Part shown: positions 8,873 through 17,155 of the stretch, piece after piece | Position numbering within the stretch: the first letter of the stretch is position 1 | How the letters are laid out: each line of letters starts with the position of its first letter | Assembly: GCF_037113415.1 (NCBI RefSeq) | Contig: NZ_CP146608.1 | Location: forward strand, 1,880,501 to 1,944,500 | DNA: 64,000 bases | Reading direction: 5' to 3' | Origin: Devosia sp. XK-2 | GTDB taxonomy: Bacteria > Pseudomonadota > Alphaproteobacteria > Rhizobiales > Devosiaceae | Position numbers and translations under genes: made by a program | The notes under the pieces: model-generated | The model's input: only the letters and a program-made list of their open reading frames with translations | Databases searched by the model: none | Told to the model about the DNA's origin: nothing

Positions 8873-8900
8873 GCTTCTTGTGTGTCACCTCGAAAGTGAC

Positions 8901-8985
8901 TGGTGCGGTCGAGAAGACTCGAACTTCCACGCCTCGCGGCACAGCGACCTCAACGCTGCGCGTCTACCAATTCCGCCACGACCGC
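8901..8985 (-). tRNA. tRNA-Leu, anticodon GAG
   Basis: An 85-nt class II tRNA on the minus strand. The acceptor GCGGTCG pairs with CGACCGC, followed by A and an encoded CCA (8901-8903). The D-arm segment is GGAATTGGTAGACGC. The anticodon stem CAGCG/CGCTG encloses the loop TTGAGGT, giving anticodon GAG (codons CUC and CUU). A long variable arm and a T-arm with TTCGAGT complete it. It has its own promoter (9033-9061) and terminator (8852-8872), so it is a monocistronic unit. Confidence 0.95.
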
Positions 8986-9032
8986 ACTGTAGTGGTAGAA
9001 GCTTCAGCGCCTGCGGCCCCGAAGCGAGTGGG

Positions 9033-9061
9033 GGTGTAGCAAAGCTCATGCGTTCCCACAA
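9033..9061 (-). promoter_or_regulatory. Promoter of tRNA-Leu
   Basis: On the minus strand TTGTGG (9056-9061), exactly 17 nt, then TACACC (9033-9038). The predicted transcript starts about 40 nt before the mature tRNA. The hexamers fit the vegetative sigma-70 type used in alphaproteobacteria. Confidence 0.7.
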
Positions 9062-9128
9062 GCGGATAATCGGAGATTTTCGCGTCCCTGTGTAAAGAGC
9101 GCCAGCCCCAGCCCCAAAGGCACCGGCC

Positions 9129-9362
9129 TCAGCCGAAGCGCAGCACCTTCTCGGTCACGAAAACCCGCAAATGCCCTTCCTCGACATTGACCTCGCCCTT
9201 GGCGATCAGCGTGCTATTGGCATAAATGCGCAGCGGATCATGCTCGGTCGCGTCCAGCTCGATCACCGCGCCGCGGCCCATGCGCAGCATATGGTGGATC
9301 GGCATGGTGGTTGCGCCCAGCTCGACCGTGATATCGACTTCAATATTGTCCAGGGTATTCAT
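9129..9362 (-). CDS. FliN/SpoA-domain (flagellar C-ring-like) protein
   Basis: A 77-residue protein consisting almost entirely of one SpoA/FliMN C-terminal domain: [39 protein letters not shown] and [20 protein letters not shown], ending in VLRFG. This domain builds the cytoplasmic flagellar or type III secretion ring. Canonical FliN carries an extra N-terminal part, missing here. No other flagellar gene is in the window. The start at ATG 9362 gives a clean domain boundary, although its SD is weak. GTG 9401 would extend it by 13 basic residues. It is divergent from lipB. Confidence 0.72.
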   Translation of the reverse strand: MNTLDNIEVDITVELGATTMPIHHMLRMGRGAVIELDATEHDPLRIYANSTLIAKGEVNVEEGHLRVFVTEKVLRFG

Positions 9363-9436
9363 ATGTAAGGTGCAGTCCCGGGTCCGGCGCCTCAGCGCCA
9401 CGGATTCGTTTGCATCAGGGTCGGCCAGAGCTGGTT

Positions 9437-10192
9437 ATGGAAGTCTTAACAAACGTAAACCAAACGTGCCAAATCGGCGCGAAACTGCACCGCGACGATG
9501 CGCAGCACGTCGAATGGCAGGTGTTTGACGCGCCGCTCGACTATCAGGCCGCCCTTGCCATGATGGATAAGCGCGTCGCCGCCATAGCGGCCGGCCAGGC
9601 GCCCGAAGCGGTCTGGCTGCTGGAACATCCCCCGCTTTACACCTCTGGCACCTCGGCCCGGCCTGAAGATTTGCTCAATCCGCGCTTTCCAGTCTATCCG
9701 GCCGGACGCGGCGGTCAGTTCACCTATCACGGCCCCGGCCAGCGCGTGGCCTATATCATGCTGGACCTGACCAAACGCGGCCGCGATATTCGTTGTCTCG
9801 TCCAGGGGCTCGAACAATGGGTCATCGACACGTTGGCAGCGCACAATGTCACCGGCGAACGCCGCGAAGGCCGTGTCGGCGTCTGGGTGCCCCGCCCGGA
9901 AAAGGGTCTTGCCCGCGAAGACAAGATCGCGGCCATCGGCGTGCGCGTGCGCAAATGGGTCACCTTCCACGGCATCTCGCTCAATATCGCACCCGATCTC
10001 AGCCATTATGATGGTATTGTGCCCTGCGGCATCACCGATCAGGGGGTGACCTCTTTTGAGGATCTGGGCCTGCTGGTCTCCATGGCGGAGGTCGATTCGG
10101 TGCTGCGCGCCCGCTTTGAAGCCACTTTCGGCCCCACCACGACCGTTCCGGGACTTGCCATCCCGGCATCAGCCGACCAATTTGCGTCCTAG
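9437..10192 (+). CDS. lipB: Octanoyl-ACP:protein N-octanoyltransferase LipB
   Basis: A 251-residue enzyme that transfers octanoyl from ACP to lipoyl domains of 2-oxoacid dehydrogenases and GcvH, the first step of lipoate assembly. The signature [12 protein letters not shown] is at 91-102, the catalytic Lys is in DKIAAIG (about K163), and the acyl-thioester Cys is in IVPCGI (C197). I start at ATG 9437; a TTG at 9410 would add nine residues. LipA is not in the window. It is followed 24 bp later by a DUF4282-like gene. Confidence 0.95.
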   Translation: MEVLTNVNQTCQIGAKLHRDDAQHVEWQVFDAPLDYQAALAMMDKRVAAIAAGQAPEAVWLLEHPPLYTSGTSARPEDLLNPRFPVYPAGRGGQFTYHGPGQRVAYIMLDLTKRGRDIRCLVQGLEQWVIDTLAAHNVTGERREGRVGVWVPRPEKGLAREDKIAAIGVRVRKWVTFHGISLNIAPDLSHYDGIVPCGITDQGVTSFEDLGLLVSMAEVDSVLRARFEATFGPTTTVPGLAIPASADQFAS

Positions 10193-10215
10193 CAACCGGA
10201 TTCGAGGAGCCCGCC

Positions 10216-10746
10216 ATGACTTTGGACGATCTCAAGCGCCTGCTGACCCGCCAGACATTGTTCCGGCTGGATTCCATCCTGTCCCCCCGGCTCGTCCCCA
10301 TTTTCTATGCGCTGGGCCTGGCGGCCATCCTGCTCTGGGCCATCAGCCATTTCTTCTTCCGCTTCGGCACCGGTTTCGGCGACGGCCTCTGGGGGTTGCT
10401 GGAAATCGCCGTCTTCGGGCTTCTCGCACTGGTTGGGCTGCGCATCGGCTGCGAGGCTCTGTTGGTCTGGTTCAAGAGCCATGAAAATACCGGCGACAGC
10501 GTGCAGCGCTCGCGCTATTCCGCCTCGCTGCTCGATGAGGTGCGCGACGCGATACGCGACCTGGCCGAAGAAGGTGACGAGCGCGATTTCGCAGAAGCCG
10601 ATGAATATATCACTCCGGCCACCGAGCCAGTGCCGCAGGCCACGCCCGACCCGGCCTCTGCCCCGCGCGAACCGGCGACCAAGGCCGGCGAAACCCACAA
10701 GCCCCGCCGGACAGCCAAGCGCACACCACCCAAATCGGTGACGTGA
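10216..10746 (+). CDS. DUF4282-like membrane protein
   Basis: A 176-residue inner-membrane protein. Two predicted helices at about residues 27-48 (LVPIFYALGLAAILLWAIS) and 58-80 (LWGLLEIAVFGLLALVGLR) are followed by RIGCEALLVWF, the conserved Arg-x-x-x-Glu stretch typical of DUF4282 proteins. The C-terminal 80 residues are charged, then proline-rich and lysine/arginine-rich (KPRRTAKRTPPK), probably a disordered cytoplasmic tail. A GGAG SD precedes ATG 10216. The function of the family is unknown. It ends at a strong terminator. Confidence 0.7.
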   Translation: MTLDDLKRLLTRQTLFRLDSILSPRLVPIFYALGLAAILLWAISHFFFRFGTGFGDGLWGLLEIAVFGLLALVGLRIGCEALLVWFKSHENTGDSVQRSRYSASLLDEVRDAIRDLAEEGDERDFAEADEYITPATEPVPQATPDPASAPREPATKAGETHKPRRTAKRTPPKSVT

Positions 10747-10750
10747 ATCG

Positions 10751-10776
10751 AAAGGCCGCTCCCTGGAGCGGCCTTT
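10751..10776 (+). terminator. Intrinsic terminator
   Basis: AAAGGCCGCTCC, a CTGG-type turn, then AGCGGCCTTTGTATTT, starting 5 nt after the DUF4282-like stop codon. It also faces the convergent DoxX gene. Confidence 0.85.
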
Positions 10777-10815
10777 GTATTTCTAGGCGCCGGAGCAGAG
10801 CCCGGCGACAAGTGG

Positions 10816-11193
10816 TTATTTCTCGTTGACCGCCCAGCGGCCCGGGCCGGCAAAAACCAGAAAGAGGAACAGGAAGCAGAACAGGATAGCCGCATCGCCA
10901 CCATTATTGGTCGGGAACAGATTGCCCGGCGCATGCACCATCCAATAGGCAACAGCCATGGTGCCCGAGGCGATGAATGCGGCGGCGCGGGTGAAGAAGC
11001 CCACACCGATCAGCACGCCGGTCACAATCTCGATGATTGCGGCGAACCAGAAGATCGAGAAGACAGGCGGAGCAAATTCAGCGGCCGGAAAGCCAAGCAG
11101 CTTCTGGGTTCCGTGCAGGACGAACAGGAGTGCGGCAACGATGCGCAGCACAGCGAGGGCCTGCGGCGCGTAAGCGGAGAGTCGATCGGTCAT
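10816..11193 (-). CDS. DoxX family membrane protein
   Basis: A 125-residue, four-helix membrane protein of the DoxX/SURF4-like superfamily: LRIVAALLFVLHGTQKLLGF in helix 1 (the HGxQK-like motif is characteristic), FAAIIEIVTGVLIGVGFFTRAAAF in helices 2-3, and a last helix LFCFLFLFLVFAGPGRWAV. ATG 11193 follows AAGGATCAATTG. An upstream Met at 11220 has no SD. DoxX proteins are linked to thiosulfate-quinone reduction or oxidative-stress complexes in some species; the role here is open. Confidence 0.85.
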   Translation of the reverse strand: MTDRLSAYAPQALAVLRIVAALLFVLHGTQKLLGFPAAEFAPPVFSIFWFAAIIEIVTGVLIGVGFFTRAAAFIASGTMAVAYWMVHAPGNLFPTNNGGDAAILFCFLFLFLVFAGPGRWAVNEK

Positions 11194-11436
11194 CAATTGA
11201 TCCTTAGTGCTGCGCCTCATGGCGCCGTTGAAGGATCAATTGCCTAACCCAATCAAATCGCTGGGATAACCGCCCCAATGGCGCACACACTGTTCGACAT
11301 CCTGAACAATCAAGTCTATGTGTTCATCGTTCTGCTCAAGCCAGATTCGCTTGCGCCGCAGGGCAGTCACATTGCGTAACCGCCCAATGTTCTGTATGAC
11401 GCGCCATCCTATCAAGCATCGGAACTTGTGACGCGC

Positions 11437-12768
11437 ATGACTCAGGCGCCCAAAATCGGTCTCGTCAGCCTCGGCTGTCCAAAGGCACTCGTCGACAGCG
11501 AGCGCATCATGACCACCCTGCGCGCCCAGGGTTATTCCTTCTCGCGCGACTATGCCGGTGCCGACGTGGTGCTCGTCAATACCTGCGGCTTTCTCGACAG
11601 CGCCAAGCAGGAAAGTCTCGAGGCCATCGGCGAAGCGCTCAATGAAAACGGCAAGGTCATTGTCACTGGCTGCCTGGGCGTTGAAGAGGACCTGATCCGC
11701 GAAACCCATCCGAGTGTGCTCGCGATCACTGGCCCGCATCAGTATGAAAGCGTGGTCTCGGCGGTGCATGACCACCTGCCGCCCGTGCCCAACAAATTCG
11801 TGGACCTGGTGCCCGAAAGCGGGCTGAAACTCACGCCCCGCCACTACGCCTATTTGAAGATTTCCGAAGGCTGCAACAATCGCTGCTCCTTCTGCATCAT
11901 CCCCCAGATCCGCGGAGACCTTGCCTCGCGGCCTGCTGCCGGCATCCTGAGCGAAGCCGAAGGCCTCATCCGCTCCGGCGTCAAGGAATTGCTGGTCATC
12001 TCGCAGGACACCAGCGCCTACGGCCTCGACATAAAATACGCCACGAGCAAATATCGCGGCCGCGAGGTCAAGGCGAAATTCTACGACCTGGCCAAGGAAC
12101 TGGGTGAACTGGGCGCCTGGATACGCCTGCACTATGTCTACCCCTATCCCCATGTCGATCCGGTCATGGAACTGATGGCCGAGGGCCTCGTCCTGCCCTA
12201 TCTCGACATTCCCTTCCAGCATGCCTCGCCCAAGGTCTTGAAGGCCATGCGCCGCCCCGCGCATCAGGAAAAGACCTTGAATCGAATTCTGGACTGGAAG
12301 CGACAAGTCCCTGATTTGACTGTACGTTCCAATTTCATCGTCGGCTTCCCCGGCGAAACCGAAGAAGATTTCGAAATGCTGCTCGATTTCATCGAGGAGG
12401 CCGAAATCGACCGCGCCGGCTGCTTCAAATATGAACCCGTCACCGGTGCCACCGCCAACGAGCTCGATGGCATCGTGCCCGACGAGGTCAAGGAAGAGCG
12501 CTTCGCCCAATTGATGGAAGTGGCGCAGAACGTCTCCTTCGGCCAGCTCCAGAAAAAGGTCGGCCGCACCATCGACGTCATCGTCGACGACGTCCGCCCC
12601 GAGCAGAACCGCGTCATTGCCCGCTCCAAATGGGACGCCCCGGAGATCGACGGCCAGGTCATCGTCGACGAGGCCCATGGCATCAAGATCGGCGACATCG
12701 TTTCGGTCACCGTCACCGACAACGACGAATACGACCTCTTCGCCGTTCCCGCTAAGGCCCAAGCCTAA
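11437..12768 (+). CDS. rimO: Ribosomal protein S12 methylthiotransferase RimO
   Basis: A 443-residue radical-SAM enzyme that methylthiolates the conserved Asp near position 88-89 of ribosomal protein S12. The N-terminal MTTase domain has cysteines C14, C50 and C79 for the auxiliary [4Fe-4S] cluster. The radical SAM CxxxCxxC is at C146, C150 and C153. A TRAM domain is at the C-terminus. GTG 11428 is an alternative start three codons upstream. The substrate, rpsL, is in this same window with its target Asp intact (residue 89). Confidence 0.95.
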   Translation: MTQAPKIGLVSLGCPKALVDSERIMTTLRAQGYSFSRDYAGADVVLVNTCGFLDSAKQESLEAIGEALNENGKVIVTGCLGVEEDLIRETHPSVLAITGPHQYESVVSAVHDHLPPVPNKFVDLVPESGLKLTPRHYAYLKISEGCNNRCSFCIIPQIRGDLASRPAAGILSEAEGLIRSGVKELLVISQDTSAYGLDIKYATSKYRGREVKAKFYDLAKELGELGAWIRLHYVYPYPHVDPVMELMAEGLVLPYLDIPFQHASPKVLKAMRRPAHQEKTLNRILDWKRQVPDLTVRSNFIVGFPGETEEDFEMLLDFIEEAEIDRAGCFKYEPVTGATANELDGIVPDEVKEERFAQLMEVAQNVSFGQLQKKVGRTIDVIVDDVRPEQNRVIARSKWDAPEIDGQVIVDEAHGIKIGDIVSVTVTDNDEYDLFAVPAKAQA

Positions 12769-12783
12769 GCCATCTCCCTGCGC

Positions 12784-12935
12784 CCCCTCGCCCCTCAGGG
12801 GAGAGGGTAGCGGCGCCGCGAGCGCCAGCGAGTTGGCAAAGCTGGGGTGAGGGGTGAAGGCTTTTGACAAAGCCCCAACGTTGAACCCCTCGTCCGGCGC
12901 TTCGCGCCACCTTCTCTCGTCAGGGGAGAAGGAAC
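12784..12935. repeat. Pair of inverted intergenic palindromic repeats
   Basis: Two related GC-rich units face each other between the convergent rimO and phosphotriesterase-family genes. The first (12784-12860, minus sense) and second (12892-12935, plus sense) share ACCCCTC, a CGGCGCTTCGCGCC-like centre and a CCTTCTC...GGGGAGAAGG or CCCTC...GAGGG hairpin. Similar units are common between genes in Hyphomicrobiales. The paired hairpins could act as a bidirectional terminator. Confidence 0.65.
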
Positions 12936-12940
12936 ACCCT

Positions 12941-13852
12941 CTACCGCGCAAACGCCGCAAACGGATTGTCATGCGTCAGGCGCGTGATCGTGCTTTCGTC
13001 CACACCCGCGTGCCGCAGGCCGGGCAGAAAACTCTCGACCAGATGCGTATAGGGCTTTGGTGTACCTCCGCCGGCCTGTGCCGGATCGTACCAGCCCCGG
13101 TCATGGCTCAGCAGCAGCCGCTCGCCCTGCCCCGCCTCCAGCGATTGCACGACCAGTGCGACATTCTCAGCATCCGGCACCCAGCCGATATTGTCGATCT
13201 CCAGCCAGGCGCCGCGGTCGAACACCGCCTGATGCAGCCCGAAATCGGGCTCGGCCTGGGTGTGAATAGACAAAAACCGTCCAGCAGATCCGCCCTCGGC
13301 CTCGATAATGTCGAGCTGATCCAGCACCACCCGGCCCTTGATCGTATGCGAGCCGATCAGCGCGCCGGTCTGCGCCGAGGCGCGCGCCGCCGCCCGCAAT
13401 ATTTTCGTTTCCAGCGGCGTAATCCCGTCATCGCCGGCACTGACCTTGATCCAGGCCGCAATGACGCCGGTATCGTCCACCCCTTCGGTCAGATGGCCGA
13501 GCATCCATTTTTCAAGCTCTGCCTCGCTGGCCGTCGCCACCCAGTCCGGTATCCAGGGTTCGCGATAATTGCCCGTCGGCACCACAATGGGAAAATTGGT
13601 GGCCTTGGACACCGCCAGGTCGATATCGACCCTGAGGCCCACACCCCCGGTGGAACATTCGATCAGCGCGGTCACGCCTTGTGCCTTGATCGCCTCGATT
13701 TCGGGCGCCATCAGCCGCACCACATCGTCCGTATCGGCCTCGGCATAGCCCGGTTTGTCGGGCGTCCTGAGGTCCACGAACACATGCTCATGCGGCAGGA
13801 TCAGGCCCAGTTCGTTCCGTTTTTTCGGCCCCAAAGTGGTATGAAGTTGCAT
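12941..13852 (-). CDS. Phosphotriesterase-family metal-dependent hydrolase
   Basis: A 303-residue TIM-barrel amidohydrolase. Metal ligands are visible: HEH at residues 21-23 (LPHEHVFVD), the bridging carbamylated Lys in AAWIKVSAG, His in IGSHTIKG and SIHTQAEPD, and the catalytic Asp in LLSHDRGWYD. Family members include bacterial phosphotriesterases, lactonases and uncharacterised PHP proteins, so the substrate is unknown. The start is ATG 13852, with GGGAGGG about 9 nt upstream; the frame extends 12 codons further without an SD. It is divergent from the transporter gene at 13988. Confidence 0.85.
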   Translation of the reverse strand: MQLHTTLGPKKRNELGLILPHEHVFVDLRTPDKPGYAEADTDDVVRLMAPEIEAIKAQGVTALIECSTGGVGLRVDIDLAVSKATNFPIVVPTGNYREPWIPDWVATASEAELEKWMLGHLTEGVDDTGVIAAWIKVSAGDDGITPLETKILRAAARASAQTGALIGSHTIKGRVVLDQLDIIEAEGGSAGRFLSIHTQAEPDFGLHQAVFDRGAWLEIDNIGWVPDAENVALVVQSLEAGQGERLLLSHDRGWYDPAQAGGGTPKPYTHLVESFLPGLRHAGVDESTITRLTHDNPFAAFAR

Positions 13853-13987
13853 CGTCAAGGCCCTCCCTTCGGTCATTCTTTCCCACACCCCCCTCGCAGC
13901 AGCAACCGCGCTTGGTCTATATAGGGCGGGCGTGCGACCTTTATAGCGCCTCGGGCGTTATGACCGACCCTTACACCGGAGCAGCTC

Positions 13988-15757
13988 ATGACCCTCCCGC
14001 AAATGCTCGCTTTTCTGATCATTGCGGGCATGATGGTCGCCTTCATTATGGGCCGCTGGCGCTACGATCTGGTCGCCTTTTGCGCCCTGCTGGCCGGCCT
14101 GCTGGTCGGCGTCGTCCCCTATGAGCGCGCCTTTGTCGGCTTCTCCAACGACATCGTCATCATTGTCGGCAGCGCCTTGGTGGTCAGCGCCGCGGTGGCG
14201 CGCTCGGGCATTATGGAAATCCTCATCCGCCGCTATGTGCCGCGCATGACCAGTCCGCGCATGCAACTAATCGTATTGGTGACCATCGTCACCATCCTGT
14301 CCGCCTTCGTGAAAAATATCGGCGCCTTGGCCATCATGATGCCGATTGCCTTTCAGATGGCCCGGCGCTCCAGCGTCTCGCCCTCCATGTTCCTCATGCC
14401 CATGGCCTTCGGATCCTTGCTGGGCGGGCTGATGACCCAGATCGGCACATCGCCCAATATCATTGTCTCCGGTGTGCGTCAGGAATTGACCGGCACCGCC
14501 TTCACCATGTTCGATTTCACCCCCGTTGGCGCCATCCTGGCTGCGGTCGGCATTGTCTTTCTCGCCCTGTTCTATTGGCTCTTGCCCGAGCGCCGCCGCG
14601 AGGAAAGCGGCATGGACAAGGCCATCGAGATCAAGAACTACACCACCGAAGCCCATGTGCTTCCCGAAAGCTCGGCCATCGGCAAAACGGTGGGCGATCT
14701 GCAATCGGCCGCCGATGGCGCCGCCATGGTCACCGGCATTGTCAGCGCCTCGGGCCGCCGCCGCACCCCACTTCCCGATGCGACCCTGCGGGCGGGCGAC
14801 ATCCTGCTTATCGAAGGCGATCCCGAAGCGCTGGACAAAATGGTCAACCAGACCGGCCTCAGCTTCGCGGAGCGGCGCGGCGCCGCCTCGCGCGACAGCG
14901 GCAATGTCGGCGTCATCGAGGCTATCATTGGCGAAAGTTCGGGCCTGATTGGCGCCAGCGCTCAGGAACTGACCCTGTTTGACCGCACCGGTCTCAATCT
15001 GCTCGCCATTTCCCGCCGCGACCAGCGCTTCACCAAGCGCCTGGGCGAAATCCGCTTCCAGAATGGCGACGTGATCCTGCTGCAGGGGCATTTGAAGCGG
15101 ATTCCCGACCTATTGCGCGAATGGGATATTCTGCCCCTGGTGGAGCGCGGCCTGCGCCTGGGCAGTGTGCGCAATGGCCTCTTACCCCTGGCCATTCTGC
15201 TCATCGCCATGACGGCCACAGCCTTGGGCATTGTTCCGGTGGCGCCGGCCTTTTTCGCCGCGGCCGGTCTCATGATCCTCACCGGTGCCCTGCCCCTGCG
15301 CGATGTCTACACTCAGATCGACGGGCCGATCCTGGTCATGCTGGCCTGCCTCATCCCGGTCAGTGAAAGCCTGCAATTGACCGGCGGCACCGACCTGGTC
15401 GCCCACTGGCTCACGGCCACCGCCGTCACCCTGCCCGGCTGGGGCGCCCTGGCGCTCATCATGGTCGCCGCCATGGCGGTCACGCCTTTCCTTAACAATG
15501 CCGCCACCGTGCTGGTCATGGCCCCCATCGCCGCCGCCTTCGCCACCGGCCTCGGCTATGCGCCCGAAGCCTTCCTCATGGCCGTGGCCATCGGCGCCGG
15601 CTGCGATTTCCTCACCCCCATCGGCCACCAGTGCAATACCCTGGTCATGGCCCCCGGCGGCTACCGCTTCGGCGACTATTGGCGCCTCGGCCTGCCCCTC
15701 TCCATCCTGGTCGTCCTGGTCGGCGTCCCCGCCCTGATGATTGTCTGGCCCTTCTGA
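13988..15757 (+). CDS. SLC13/DASS-like anion transporter with two RCK_C domains
   Basis: A 589-residue inner-membrane transporter. About five helices, including the hairpin motif GSLLGGLMTQIGTSPNIIV, precede a cytoplasmic insert of roughly residues 215-385 with two TrkA-C-like (RCK_C) modules (LRAGDILLIEGDP and IRFQNGDVILLQGH). The second membrane half has the matching hairpin NNAATVLVMAP and FLTPIGHQCN. Duplicated halves with central RCK_C domains are typical of bacterial sulfate or dicarboxylate:Na+ DASS proteins; the substrate is not readable. GGAG lies 6 nt before the ATG. Confidence 0.88.
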   Translation: MTLPQMLAFLIIAGMMVAFIMGRWRYDLVAFCALLAGLLVGVVPYERAFVGFSNDIVIIVGSALVVSAAVARSGIMEILIRRYVPRMTSPRMQLIVLVTIVTILSAFVKNIGALAIMMPIAFQMARRSSVSPSMFLMPMAFGSLLGGLMTQIGTSPNIIVSGVRQELTGTAFTMFDFTPVGAILAAVGIVFLALFYWLLPERRREESGMDKAIEIKNYTTEAHVLPESSAIGKTVGDLQSAADGAAMVTGIVSASGRRRTPLPDATLRAGDILLIEGDPEALDKMVNQTGLSFAERRGAASRDSGNVGVIEAIIGESSGLIGASAQELTLFDRTGLNLLAISRRDQRFTKRLGEIRFQNGDVILLQGHLKRIPDLLREWDILPLVERGLRLGSVRNGLLPLAILLIAMTATALGIVPVAPAFFAAAGLMILTGALPLRDVYTQIDGPILVMLACLIPVSESLQLTGGTDLVAHWLTATAVTLPGWGALALIMVAAMAVTPFLNNAATVLVMAPIAAAFATGLGYAPEAFLMAVAIGAGCDFLTPIGHQCNTLVMAPGGYRFGDYWRLGLPLSILVVLVGVPALMIVWPF

Positions 15758-15765
15758 GTGTTCCG

Positions 15766-15921
15766 CGAAGCGGACAAATCTCTCCAGTGGAGAGATTTGA
15801 GCGAAGAAGGCCACGAGACCTATGGTCGAGTGGCGCAACCTGACCGTGAAAATCGCTCCGGTGGAGCGATTTTAGGTCAGAAGGCCCGGAGAGCTATGCT
15901 CGTAGGGCGCACTCTGACCGT
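15766..15921. repeat. Tandem pair of two-hairpin repeats (copies 1 and 2)
   Basis: Two successive units of about 73 bp lie between convergent genes. Unit 1 has stem AAATCTCTCC/GGAGAGATTT (15776-15798, loop AGT), then GAAGG and a small hairpin GACC-TAT-GGTC. Unit 2 has AAAATCGCTCC/GGAGCGATTTT (15849-15873, loop GGT), then GAAGG and GAGC-TAT-GCTC. Both end GGCGCA...CTGACCG. Stems differ in sequence but keep pairing. A third copy is at 19672-19740. The hairpins may also terminate the flanking genes. Confidence 0.75.
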
Positions 15922-15936
15922 TCCCGTCCCCGGCCC

Positions 15937-16986
15937 CTATCGCACCTTGAGCAGCACGGCATAAAGCAGCGCCGACAGGATGAGATGGGCAATCACGAAG
16001 CGCATCAGCACCTGGGTGCCTGTCCAACCCATTTCCTTGCGGAAATGATCGTGCAGCGGAAAGCGCACGCGGCCAAACACGAGCACATTGAAAAAGCGCT
16101 TCATCGCCACCTTCATGATGCCCGTGCCGCCATTGGCGAGGATGACGAAGCCCACCACCACGATCAGCAGCACATTGTGGCTGGCGCAAACCAGCACGCC
16201 GATCAGCAACCCCAACGGGCGCGAGCCGGCATCCCCCATCAGCACCGTGCTCGGCGGCGCATTGTGCCATAAATAGCCGGCCAGGCACCCGACCATGATG
16301 AAGGCAATACTCGCCCATATCCCCGTGCCCGGATCATAAGGGATCAGCAGATAATCGGCCGTGGCCTGGTCCCCCACCACGCCATAGAGCACGAAGCCCA
16401 GGAACACGAGCGACACCACGCTGAGGCTACCGGACAGGCCATCCACGCCGTCGCTGCAATTGGTTGCGTTGATCGATATCCAGATCGTGGCAGTAAAAAT
16501 CATGACCACCAGCGGCGACGGCAGGCTGAACGAGCCTCGGACCAGCGGCAGCCAGATATCGACCGCGTCCGCGCCGCCGACCAGCAGCCATGCCGATAGA
16601 CCCGCAGCCAGAAAATCGAACAGCGCCAATTGATATTGCGACAGCCCCCCGGTCCGGTCATCCAGCAGGCCGATACCGGCGGTCAGCAGCAGGACGCCGA
16701 CAAACAGCAGAATATCCACGCGCCAGGGAACGAACAAAAACACCGCCACCGCAAAAACCATGGCGAAAAAGATACCCGCCCCCATGGGTTTGCCCACGCT
16801 CTTGTCGGCGTCGATGGCGAACGCCCGCCCGCGATCCCGTGGCAGATAGCGCACGATCCGGGGAATACCCAGAACCGTAGCAAAAAACGCGCTGCCCGCA
16901 CCCAGCGCGATCAACAGCATGTCGGAGCGCAAAAGACGCATCACACCGATAACCGGCGCCAGAAGATCGGATAGCCAAGGGAACAC
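15937..16986 (-). CDS. MraY-like phospho-sugar:polyprenyl-phosphate transferase (paralogue)
   Basis: A 349-residue polytopic membrane protein of the MraY/WecA (PNPT) family, about 10 helices. Key motifs: DD at 109-110 (GLLDDRTG), NATNCSDGVDGL at 173-184, MGDAGS at 250-255, and the cytoplasmic histidine motif read here as LHDHF (311-315), where MraY has LHHHF. GTG 16986 is chosen because GGAAGGA lies about 8 nt upstream; later Met codons would remove the first helix. It stands alone rather than in a cell-wall (dcw) cluster, so it is probably a paralogue for another glycan, not the essential MraY. Confidence 0.85.
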   Translation of the reverse strand: MFPWLSDLLAPVIGVMRLLRSDMLLIALGAGSAFFATVLGIPRIVRYLPRDRGRAFAIDADKSVGKPMGAGIFFAMVFAVAVFLFVPWRVDILLFVGVLLLTAGIGLLDDRTGGLSQYQLALFDFLAAGLSAWLLVGGADAVDIWLPLVRGSFSLPSPLVVMIFTATIWISINATNCSDGVDGLSGSLSVVSLVFLGFVLYGVVGDQATADYLLIPYDPGTGIWASIAFIMVGCLAGYLWHNAPPSTVLMGDAGSRPLGLLIGVLVCASHNVLLIVVVGFVILANGGTGIMKVAMKRFFNVLVFGRVRFPLHDHFRKEMGWTGTQVLMRFVIAHLILSALLYAVLLKVR

Positions 16987-17155
16987 TCTTGCGTCCTTCC
17001 AACGATTCAGGTGCCGCGAGACTGCATGAGCATGGGCATCGCCGCAATGGCGGACCATGCCGCGGGGACCAATGCCTGCGATCTGGGCCGGGCAAGGCCC
17101 AATGGCCGTGAACCATGGCCATTGCGTGGCGCTGCTTTTGCCCCATAGTGCCCCC

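Noticed and set aside
11236..12972. 578-codon minus-strand frame across rimO
   Set aside because: Antisense to rimO. Its last 65 codons in the 11236-11430 gap look somewhat protein-like, but there is no in-frame start or SD there, so it may at most be a remnant.
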